Assembly (NCBI GenBank): GCA_900708905.1 | Contig: CAADRB010000069.1 | Coordinates: 521,214 to 585,213, forward strand | DNA length: 64,000 bases | Origin: Hymenolepis diminuta | Lineage: Eukaryota > Platyhelminthes > Cestoda > Cyclophyllidea > Hymenolepididae | Direction of reading: 5' to 3' | In this document: positions 1-10,300 of the stretch, one piece after another | How positions within the stretch are numbered: the first letter of the stretch is position 1 | How the letters are laid out: each line of letters starts with the position of its first letter | Translations under genes and position numbers: made by a program | The notes under the pieces: model-generated | Told to the model about the DNA's origin: nothing | Database searches by the model: none | Seen by the model: the letters and a program-made list of their open reading frames with translations, nothing else

Positions 1-3000
1 AGTAATCAGAATGCCTTCATTAGACGTGGCTAGAAACAATGCTGAGCGAATGAAGGTGTTTGCATATTAGGAAAAGCTCTTAGTTAAGAGTGAAACTGGT
101 GAAATCAAAACGGGAGAAAAATAAAAGATTATGAGAAAAAGTGAACGAGCGGCTACACGCGGTTGAATTTCATGATGTTGTTGCATATAATAATATTGCG
201 CAGGATTATTTATATTCTACTTACAAATAATAAGTAATTTGTTTACAAGGTCCCACTAGGATTAGAACTCGAAGAACATAGAGTGACGAATCTCAATAAT
301 AATTGATTCTGTATTATATTATGGCTAAGGAAATCAGAAAATAGTGAAAATGCCTAAATTTGCTATACAGAGGTTCAAATTTGTCCTTAGTCTCATTTCT
401 AGCATAGTTAAGTGCGTTCAATCGATAATGCACTGGCATTTTTAGCACCCGCACATCCATATCCGAAGTTGGACAGAGCTGCCGCCGGAGCAGATTAAGT
501 TCTCTTAAGCTTGTCATCGATTTTCATTCAGTTCTCAGATTATGTATTAGCATTTTTTATTACTTATCAATTTTTAATTTGAAATTTTAAGGTCAAAGAA
601 TTATAAGGCAGTGTCACCAGCATTCAAATGTGTGAACAAGCTGAATCAGTGTATATAAAACATGGTTCGTTGTTGCAAATTACACAGCACAATTAACTGA
701 GTTAAAATGTAAGACAATTTAGCCATACGAAATCAATTTTTCGAATAGGTCATTTGCACAAAATTCATTTCATTTAATCGAATCACCTGTTTACAAAAAG
801 TGTTGGTTTGACATAAAGAAATTTAATACGAAAAATTTTCACCGGAAATTCGATACAATGCAGAATTACGAATCAAACTTATGTGAGTAATATACACAAA
901 CGTCGGTCATTAGAACCCAACATCTTAAAGAAAGAATTAGCCTGAAAGATTATTTTGTTGCGAGGCATGAATAAACTATAACACTTTAAAAGTAGTATAA
1001 ATTAATTATTTTTTTCATTCATAATGCTCATTATCAGCCAAAATTTGGATTTCCTCAACTTTTGGCTTTTGAAATGAAATAAAAGTATATTTTTATGGAC
1101 ACCCTTCCCATCATCAGGACTTCGCTTAAAATCTCATCTTTTTGTTTTTAAAAATTTCGTATATATACTTTCACTTAGGTAAGGTCTCTGCTACTATGAT
1201 TGCAAGACCTGCTTTTCCATGTGCTGTATAAGTTTATCAATTAAACTATGGATTCATAAATAGGTAATCACTTGTTGGCAAATTAAGCAGGTTGCTTACA
1301 ACAAGTTGTGAACTCACCCAGCGTGCTGAGTTAATTTATCATGCATCAGTTAGTCACCGGAAAATGATAGTTCACCTCAGGCTACCAAAACTGCATAATT
1401 CTTGAAATAAGACCAATGTTTTCCCTAAGATGAGTGAAAGTCCTTATTTTTTCCCTCTATAATCAGTGTAAATCATTTACAAAAATGATGAAAAGGTATT
1501 AAAGTTGCTATTGCTACATTTCATCTGTGCGGTACTAGGTACAACTATCGTCGTCGGTTATTAGTCGGTAGTAAAGAAAGAGACATAAGCTGCTTAGTTA
1601 AAAAAACTCTCTGGGCACATCTGAATCCACTTGGTTGATATTTAAATCAATTTTAAGCTCGTGCCGGCTGACTGGTCTGAGGTTATGATGACGATCGAGA
1701 GGTTCACAATTACAAACTTAGATATATGATTTCTATTACTGTCAGGCCAATTAAAATTGATTTGCGAAATCCATAATTACATTATTACTGCTACTAGACG
1801 TTATCTTAACTATTTACATTATGTTAAGATCATGTAAGTTGCTAAAACTCGTGTAGGATCATTCTGCTATATGAGCTTTTGGAAGAAAAATTGAAAAAAG
1901 TAGCAAGATCGACTATAATAATTAAATAAACAATAATAAGCATTGAATATCGTGAAAAGGAATCTGCACAAGAATTCAGGTGAAGAACCATGAAGTTTTA
2001 TTTGTGGAACGTGAGATGTCCATTAAGTAAATACTGTATCCAAAAATCAGATGAAGTAAAACTCTTCAATATCTAGACCTTATTTTCACATTAGTTTGAT
2101 CAACTTTCCTATATCATTTTTTGGATCTACTGTTAAGAGCTTTCAGTTACTTTCACAGAGTGAAAATCTTCGAACTGATTTAGCCAGGCAAAGGTACGAT
2201 CGAGGTCCAAGTAATTCACATCGTGCTTTTCTTTCTAATCAAAGTTAAAAAAACTATGCTCACTAGAACACGTTTGTTGAGTTTTAAGTGCAAATGAAGA
2301 AGAAAATATAAGAACATGGTGAATCGAATCTGCTTCTTCAACAATTTTTTTGAGCAAATAAGAAGCCCTATTTTATAAAGTAAATATAATGCTACGCCAT
2401 AGATGTACAAAAATTGTTAATGCAACCTCAAACTCCACCACTTAGTTAGATTCATTCAAAATTTTAAAAGTTGTATAGACATGACAACTCTTTCCAGACA
2501 ATACCATTTGCTATTTTGTAAGGGAGTATAAGTTAATATGAAATACAATTATTGTCCGATCCAACCAAATCTGTTTTCTGTCCTGAATTATCATTTTTAA
2601 AAACACTGACTGGATTCTAATTAATATATTGCATTTTCTTGTAATACCGAAATATTAATTTTATCAGAGAAACATCTATATATTTTTTATTGAAGTCCTT
2701 ATGCTACAATCGTTATATCGCTATATAAGTTCCAGCCCCGTTGAAGGGTACTCTCTTTCAGCAAGTATCTAGGAAAGACAAGTAATATCCAAGGGTCAGT
2801 CCCATGAGAAACTGACATTCCGCTGCTTCCCTCCTAGTCAACTGAGTGAAAATCGAATACCAGGATCATTGGCTTTGCACACGTGAAAGTCAGTCATGCT
2901 CCTCGTCATTGTACTGCTATTTCAACAGGCAATTGCATAAGCAGGACTGAAATACTCCCATTTTAAAATCTCTTCAATTTGTTACAATTGTTCTTCTAGA

Positions 3001-3100
3001 AGCCTAATTGATAACACGCCATATGAAAGTCATGCTTCAATGCGCATTCTCGCATTCACGCGTTCATATTCATGCTTAGAATTTCTCTCAAGTTAAAAGA
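1..3100. other. Intergenic, nothing firm
   Basis: AT-rich sequence without a supportable gene apart from the doubtful fragment at 314-517. No tRNA-like or repeat structure was recognised. Confidence 0.5.
314..517 (-). pseudogene. Possible coding fragment, LysM-like (doubtful)
   Basis: An open frame of 67 codons whose middle (SLRELNLL, then SDMDVRVLKMPV) resembles the end of a LysM domain as in the LysMD proteins: an Asn-Leu turn, then an S-D and a leucine/lysine strand ending in MPV. There is no start of the LysM domain, no clear acceptor upstream (an in-frame TGA lies just before) and no convincing donor. It could be a stranded exon fragment, a relic, or chance. Confidence 0.2.
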
Positions 3101-3102
3101 CC

Positions 3103-3137
3103 ATTGGCCAATCATATGTTCAGGGCGCTCCAATTGG
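3103..3137. promoter_or_regulatory. Four CCAAT boxes upstream of the USP gene
   Basis: ATTGGCCAAT at 3103-3112 and CCAATTGG at 3130-3137 give two CCAAT boxes on each strand within 35 bp, 83 to 117 bp before the preferred start codon. CCAAT is the NF-Y recognition core. The placement suits a promoter, but binding is inferred. Confidence 0.5.
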
Positions 3138-3190
3138 TCAGTTGTGACAAGGCCACAACTCCTAAATCATGTCTGCTCCCATGCATGCAT

Positions 3191-3203
3191 TTTTATTTTA
3201 CAG
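3191..3203 (+). promoter_or_regulatory. Probable 3' splice acceptor in the USP leader
   Basis: TTTTTATTTTACAG ends at 3203, 16 nt before the ATG. It could be the acceptor of a 5'-UTR intron, or a site for spliced-leader trans-splicing, which is known in flatworms. No matching donor was identified. Confidence 0.5.
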
Positions 3204-3219
3204 TATCCTCCATGAGGTG

Positions 3220-3425
3220 ATGGAGCGTCCTCGCAAGGTTGGGATTCCCGTCGATGGGAGTGAAGATTCCAAAAAAGCTCTCCGCTGGTTCCTTGATAAT
3301 GCTGCTGACCCTAGTGATACAGTAATATTCATTCATGTCCAAGAGCTTCTTGACCTTCCGCTGTTTAATCTTAAATCTGGGCTTAATATACCCACTGAGC
3401 AATGGATGAAAGCTATCACTGAACG
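3220..3425 (+). CDS. USP exon 1
   Basis: First coding exon: residues 1-68 plus two bases of codon 69. It ends GAACG before the donor GTTAGT at 3426. It carries the N-terminal beta strand and the first helix (SEDSKKALRWFLDN). If the ATG at 3169 were used, the exon would extend upstream through a sequence that looks like an acceptor. Confidence 0.88.
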
Positions 3426-5326
3426 GTTAGTCTCATGATTAATTAAACCTTATAGAATATCTTTATTCTCCATAGTTGTATATAAATTGCATTTCCTGAT
3501 AAACGACTTGATATGCAAGCATTTCAGTTTTAAATATTGTTTAATTAAATGTGATATTTATGTAAAGTTTATTCATGCCAAGAAAATGCCCGCAATCGAC
3601 TATGCTTTCGGAACTACAAATAGATAAATCAACATTGAAAAATATTCCACTAGCTTTACCTCTTAAACTATTAATATTTGTACAATAACATTTTGAAGGT
3701 GCTAATTACTCCTTATAGACTATTCCAACTTATTAACTTGTAGGTGATTAGCTTATTTCATTTTCAACGTGTTTCTGAATTCCTTTTTCAAATAATGGAA
3801 TGCCCTCATGATACGAATAAGGGCTATAGACTTCGTCGGTAATCTAAGTGTGCGATTTTTGAAATGAGATTCTCCAAAGAGCATAACAACTTTTCAAATA
3901 GTAGTGAATGTTGTTTTTTCCACTTTCGTACCAAAGCTGGGTTTGCTTGACGTGAACTCACGTTAAGCAGAACTTGTTTTTTGTGTCTTCCCCGCAAACC
4001 GTCAAGTTTTAAAGTGCACTTTTAAACTGAAGAGCACGTTTGCTTAGTGAACTCTATCATCCGGCTAAAAGGAGCGTCAGCGCTCACTTATAAATAAGTG
4101 AACTTACACCTTTTATTCATATTGTAGTGTAATTTTAATAATTGGTGAAAGATTGCGGAAATAAGGAATCCTGATTTCTTCATCTGAAATCAAGATTTGT
4201 GAGTTGTCTGCCTTTTTCAATTGAATTTTTTTGTATTCAACAAAAATTCATACAATTTTGTAGCCATCGCTCTTATGTTATAGGAAACGGAGATTAAAAA
4301 ATTGGAACGACATAAATTTGAGCTTTAAAAATGTTAGTATTTTGTTCTATTTATTTAACTCTTCCCAAGTAAATCTAGTTTATCAAAATAGTTTATTTTA
4401 TGCCGATATTAAATGTATGAAATTATAGAAAAATTATTATAGTAGCATGGCCCGTTAATAATGATGATGCATTTGATAATTTTACTATTCAGCGTTTCTG
4501 ATTTCTCAAATGAGTAAAAGCAAAAGCTAAACTGAAGCTGTCCTAGATGACAATGAAAAAGGACCAATTCTCTTCTACTATTTTACGCACGTTGGTTTCT
4601 GCTTTTAATAGGAAGATGCTAGTTTGCCTATTATGTCTTGCTATCCGTACCTAATCAAATTTCGTACTATGTTGAAATCATAAGTGTAGAACACTGCGTT
4701 TAAACTTTTGCGTAAAAGGTTGAAAATTGGAATTATAGGTAAATTAATCGATCGTCTATTCTGATAATTGCTTACACATCCGACAGAAGCATTTGATAAG
4801 ATACTCGTAAAATAATTGAAAACAGTTAGTGATCGATTTAAATAATGAGGGAGTGATTGCTACCTATTCCTTTTAACCCTCAAAACGACGCTGGTTGAAG
4901 TTATTATATCTAATTGACATTTATCAATTATCTGTCAGTATACACTATTACAAATGAAATCGAAATTCACTAGAATAAATTAGCGGGTTGATTTAGTGAG
5001 AAATTTTATCTCCTTATTTTTTCAGTAATCTAATTGATGAAGAGCTCAGTAATGAGGTAACTTCAATGTGCCAAGAAAAGAAAATTTACTGCGAATACAT
5101 CAGTGTGACAAACAAGAAGCCGGGTGAGGGAATTGTGAGCGTTGTTACCGAAATGAATATCCAATTAATCGTCATGGGCTCTCGGGGTTTGAGCAATCTT
5201 CGACGAACAATCCTTGGAAGTGTCTCTGACTATGTCCTGCATCATGCGCAAGTTCCCATTTGCATCGTTCCACGAGAATATGGGCTCAGTTCTCACAGTC
5301 CCGCTAAAAAGCCTCCCAATGAATAA
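3220..5326 (+). CDS. Universal stress protein (UspA family), two exons, complete
   Basis: Two exons, 3220-3425 and 5026-5326, join across a 1,600-nt GT-AG intron (codon CG|T, Arg69) to give 168 residues, the usual length for a single-domain UspA protein. The N-terminus has the beta-1 strand and Asp of the nucleotide-binding fold (KVGIPVDGSED, residues 6-16). The C-terminal half has the complete ATP-binding signature G-x2-G-x9-G-S (Gly120, Gly123, Gly133, Ser134), followed by the usual LHHA.VP strand. Family knowledge: ATP-binding USPs are cytosolic homodimers of poorly defined stress role, and flatworms carry many paralogues. The start is placed at 3220 because a strong 3' splice site (TTTTATTTTACAG) ends at 3203, 16 nt upstream. 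An in-frame ATG at 3169 would add 17 residues with no family counterpart. The gene is convergent with the hexosaminidase gene. Confidence 0.93.
3944..4101. repeat. Run of four hairpins inside the USP intron
   Basis: Four inverted repeats lie within 158 bp. At 3944-3969 there are 12-bp arms (TGCTTGACGTGA / TCACGTTAAGCA) with one G:T-type mismatch. At 4005-4028 there is a near-perfect 24-bp palindrome centred on AAAGTGCACTTT. At 4072-4085 is GAGCG-TCAG-CGCTC. At 4084-4101 is TCACTTA-TAAA-TAAGTGA. GTTTGCTT..GTGAACTC also recurs directly at about 3941 and 4039. This may be a small foldback element or a structured intronic RNA. Confidence 0.55.
5026..5326 (+). CDS. USP exon 2 (ATP-binding motif)
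   Basis: Terminal coding exon after the acceptor TTATTTTTTCAG (AG at 5024-5025). The first base completes Arg69; residues 70-168 follow and TAA is at 5324-5326. It contains the G-x2-G-x9-G-S loop (residues 120-134). The tail after the last beta strand (residues 150-168) is Ser/Pro/Lys-rich and looks disordered. Confidence 0.92.
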
Positions 5327-5482
5327 GTAGTATGTTTTGCTGAAGAATTATTGAAACTAATTCCTTACATTACAACATCCAGTTGTGAGGCTGGATACGA
5401 TCTTAATCTTCAGCCCAATATTTTCCCGCTCTCCCTTTTTCTTCCAGAAAAAATTTTGTTATGTAAATTTAGAATGTGAATT

Positions 5483-5488
5483 AATAAA
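5483..5488 (+). terminator. USP poly(A) signal
   Basis: AATAAA lies 157 nt after the stop codon and is followed by a TG/T-rich stretch (TGTGTTTTCTTTG), as expected for a cleavage and polyadenylation site. Confidence 0.65.
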
Positions 5489-7271
5489 ATGTGTTTTCTT
5501 TGTTCCAACAACTACGGAGATTATTTTGTTCAAATTCTTCAGACCCTCTTCAAATCTTGATGAGAAGTGAATTTTAATAGAGATAAGAATTTTGGATTCC
5601 ACTTTATTCTATCCACTGACTACTCTCACAATTACACTGCTGACATAAGTAGAAACTAAAGCAATATTTACAAGGACTACAGATCAAAGAAGTGGAGAAT
5701 CCGAGGGTTTAGAATTCGATTGCTTATGAGAATGCAAGATTGTGTCGAATCTGGTTTACTTTGCAAATGGTACAAGTCAGAGGGGAGTCCACGATTTTCC
5801 GTACATGCTTTTGAAAAACATTCGAGATTTTCATACTTCAGTTTCAGCAAGTTACTCTTCATTAAGTGGTGTAGGAAACGATGAGATTGTAGTACTTATA
5901 TTCTGTTCACTCACAGATTTATGAAATCTCAACACTCGATTAACAGTTGCTATGACAATAAGATGGGGAAACCCGTCAGTTGATGCTACGATAAGTAAAA
6001 GTTGGCGTAACTGGGTAACTAATTTCTGGCTCTGATTTGAAGAATCGAAGCTCCTGTTTTCGTTTGATTATGACCAAATATACTGAAATTATTTATTTAT
6101 TATATTATTGTTTTATTTCATTCTTTATTAATCTGCCTCATTGGCAAAATACGTCCACCTGTTTTTTGAAAACAATTGTTTAACATGATATAAATTGGAA
6201 TTTCAAATTCTAAGTCTTAGAAAACGTTGCGTATGATAGGATATGGTTTCTACTGGCTTAATCACCTTTAGAGACGTCAAAAATCGATTTTTTTAGAACG
6301 ATCTCTCATTCTGTCTTTTTAAATGTTCGTTTATAGATAATCCCACCTTTAATTCCAAATTTTATTCACTTGGTTTGATTAGAAAATCGATCGTAGTCTA
6401 TTACTACTACTCTCTAAGGCCTACTTAATCAATCACGCTACAGAATGAATGTGGTACAAAGTTCATTAATAAAATCTTTGGTGTTCTGATGGGCTGACTT
6501 AGAATTTTTACCACCACAGGAAGTATAAAAAATGATTTCGTATCAAGTACAAACCGAGTTGAAAAGTCAAATGAAGTAGGACTCTTAGACATCTACCTCT
6601 TTGTCATTTGTCAGACTGTTAATCGATGTCAGTAGCTTCCTAAAATTAAAAACTGTGAACACTTTTTGTATTACTGTGGATAACAGTAATAATGATTATG
6701 AAATACATATACTAGGTGAGCCAATACGTAAGATTGGACAAAATTAAATTTCAAATCACAACAGCACAATTTCACCTAAAAATGTATACAGTAACCAATA
6801 TGAGACCACGCAAGATTACTTTCGAAGCCGAATGTCACCGACTAAGTCTAAATGATCCATATTTGTCAGCCACTTGAATTTCCATATCTTTTCACGCGTT
6901 GGTCCCGCATGTTGGACATTTTGTGGTGTGTTAATAAATCTGCCTGAAAATATAAACTACAAAACGGAAAGCATTTTAACGGTTGACATAAAGCATTTAA
7001 GCGATCGAAGATATTGAAATTCTCAACTGACTCACATCCTTTAAATATGTTTGACATTCGCATTCAGGAAATACATTAGCGGGAAATTCAAGTAAAACAT
7101 CCCACAAACTTTCGATCTTCGAAATAAAAATAAACAAATGCTAAACCAAATGTATTTTAAGCACTCAATTGCACTAATAATACAGTAAAGTCATTTTAAA
7201 ACTTATTTTGCTATGTGCTACCATAAAACTAATTAACACTGCCAGCCTCTGTGCTGCATTGGTACGTGGAC
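5489..7271. other. Convergent intergenic region
   Basis: Lies between the 3' ends of the stress protein and hexosaminidase genes. Open frames of about 60 codons on both strands look like chance and resemble no family I know. It probably contains the hexosaminidase 3' UTR. Confidence 0.5.
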
Positions 7272-7326
7272 TTAGTCAAGATCACAGTATCCTGGTCCAG
7301 TCACTGGTTCAGCTCCAAGTCCCATC
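7272..7326 (-). CDS. Hexosaminidase terminal exon
   Basis: Encodes [17 protein letters not shown] and TAA (7274-7272). Cys508 closes the C-terminal disulfide. Spliced directly to exon 10, it aligns without gaps to human HEXA (FRCELLRRGVQAQP). No canonical AATAAA was seen in the next 170 nt downstream. Confidence 0.88.
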
Positions 7327-10300
7327 CTGCAAAAGAATTGACGACAAGATAATTTCGTGTTTGCACTAGCTGCAAAACTTAACTTACGCCAAATTAGTCG
7401 CTCTACACCTGTGGATATAAGAGAAACGCAATCATTTAATCTTACAAACTAATAACGTGTAGGCTTATATCTGCAATTTAACGAATATAATTTTGAATGA
7501 GTTCGAGGCTTTGTTCCGAGAAAGCTGAAATCATTTTCATTCAATGATTTTCTAAAGAAAGGTATGTTAGATATGTTAGACAAAGCCTCAAGAACAAGGT
7601 GATACCAATAATAATTCGAGCTTGAACGGAATCTTTAAATTCCATTCCTATCTTCCTCAAATAATTGTCCTATGTAAAACTTCATATCTACTTCATATCT
7701 TTGATTTTTTTCGTCGATTAGACTCAGACTTTTTAAATTTGAGTAAGTCCTAAACCACCGCTTAGCCCTAAGAATTTAAATTGAATTTTGGATACATAGT
7801 AACATTACCACAAATGACTCATACTGTTAGCCAATTCCGTGAGTTGGGCAATTTTTTGTCGAAGGGTAGTTAAATCTTGCATTAAAAAAATTAGGTCCAC
7901 AATTATTTTTTCCCTTCTGTGCTAGGCCATTCACTTCCAATGTTTAAACTGTCTGCTAACATGAAACCAGTAGATTTATGATGCAGAAAACCTTCACGTG
8001 ATGTGTTCTATGAGCATTTGTTCGTACTGATCTGCGAAAAAGGATTTGTTCTAGTCACGTTATCGAAATTGGATGTATATCGAAACCTTGAATGGTGTGT
8101 ATGTGTACACATGGTAAATAATCTCATCTTCTTCATAAAATTTAAATATTAAATGTTTATCAATTTACTTACGAGAGAAGGAAACACCGGAAGTTGAAAA
8201 GACGAATTCTCATGTCATTAATGTCAGTCACTGAGGCCGGACTCCACAAACGCTCAGCAACTGCTGCACCACGGGGCCTGCAGTGAAAATTGAAGATCTT
8301 ACCATCAAAGCAATCACTAACATTCAGCAGAAAAGTTCATATTCTTAAAGTAAACTTCAAAGAACGTGACTTAATGGCGAATAAAATAATAAATCAGGAA
8401 CGACAGAAAGAAGCAAGCAAAAGGAGTTATAAATCTGACAAATATCATTACTATGATATTAATTAAGAGCTGTATTTAAACCGGACTATCAAACAACCGA
8501 TTTCGTAATTTTCTTTACCACAGATGTCGATAATAATCGGAAAATAGTGGATTTGAAACCCAATGTTAGGAATGGAATAACAGGCACGTGAATTATAAAC
8601 TACCCTTCTGCTACCCGAGTTTCACAGTCATTTGAATTATATGAGGATGAAAAATCCTATAGGAGAGTATTTTTTCCTTAATTATTTAAATTGATGTTTT
8701 CAAGCTATTGTGTTAACCCTATTTTTACTCGCTTAATTTGATTAACAAGTTTTACCTCTGAACAAAATGAGAATTCACTAGTTAAAATGTTACTCGAGTT
8801 ATTAAAAGCGACGGATGAATCAAAATGGTTTCCAGATATTGGGAATTTAAAGTTGCATTTTGGAACATTAGGTCATAAAGCATGGAATAACAACTTTAGC
8901 ATAAATTACTTAAAAATCGATGATTTCAAATTTCAGTAGAATGAAAGCTGTCCCGGTGTTTTCAACGAGCAACCTCTTATTTAAAAATTTTTTAATGAAA
9001 CGAGCTGAAAAAGGATGCATAACTTTCGAATATTATTTATCTACAGAGATTTCGTATATTTAACGTTCATATTCCTCGGTTTGATTTCTTTTCGGCTCTG
9101 GACTGGAGGTCACATCGAAGAATTTTTCAGTTGCATTTATTCCTCTCAATTCCGTATTTCACAGAGCAGCCTTGAATGTGGAAGAGTTTTAATAAGGCTT
9201 GCATCCATCAGCAAACTATTAGAACAGTGGTTGTCGTGCCAGTTTCTTCTTTTAATGGTGGTGTATCTGACGTGGGGTCATTTTAAGCTAACCGATCTTT
9301 TTCACTCATTTTTAATACATTCTTTTGCCTATTTATAACTTTCCACGTTGTTATAAAGTGTTTTTGCTTTGCTTTGGGCAATAATTATATTGAGATATTC
9401 CAATTACAAAGTCTTGCATTCCCCCTATAAGGGGACAATCTTCCTAGGGGTAAAATAAGTGTCTCCACAATGATAATCATGCTACATAGATCATAACACC
9501 ATTGTAATAAAGTAACAAAACATGGCATAATTGCTCACATTAGAAAGACAAATATCATTATTTGTTTGCACGTTCAATCCTTGGATCAATACTTACCAAA
9601 ATTAGGCAAATAAATTATATGGTAAATGAAAATATCAAAATTTAATTCCGAAATGATCCTGCTAAAAATGAATTCCTAGATTTCAAAGAAATATGTTCTG
9701 CACACTTCTATATTTTCTGTCCTACTTCATGGAGTGATAATATGACTGATTTACTGACTCTACATAAAATCCGCTGTGTGAGCTAAATTCCACTCAATTT
9801 CTTTGTATTTTCCCCTTTTACTGTCAATTTCGTTTTATCCGAGTCGATTTCTGATAAAGGGATTCTTTGTCCTCCCTCACGTGACTTGTTGTCTATATTC
9901 TGTATAATTCATTCATCTACGCTTCTCATCTACTTTGCGTCACCTTGTCTTCACCTTGGATTAGTCGTTCTCTTGTTGCCTGTCTAATGAGTAAATTCAA
10001 TTCTTCGTTTAGGAGGTATATGAATGCGTGAATCCCTGCTAACTCCTAATCCAATTTTAACCTACTATACATACATTCTGTCAGTACGAATTATTCATTC
10101 CTATGTGTTGTTCTGTAATTCAATATATTCCTTTGTTGGTTGATTCCCTGGAATTTTATCCCATTGTGTAGGTCATGCGCTAATTCTAATGTTACTGATT
10201 AAGCGATAAGTGGACCAAGTTCCTAATACTTCAACCTGCCTCAGGTTGAAATTCAATATCCGCCATGATGAATGTTTGTCACCTTGAAAAGGTCAGTTCT

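Noticed and set aside
240..270. tRNA B-box-like GTTCTAATCC on the minus strand
   Set aside because: The flanking bases do not form a T stem and no A box or acceptor stem is present.
9015..9338. 107-codon plus-strand open frame with hydrophobic stretches
   Set aside because: It lies in a hexosaminidase intron on the opposite strand, its composition reflects T-rich DNA, and it shows no family motif, splice context or poly(A) signal.
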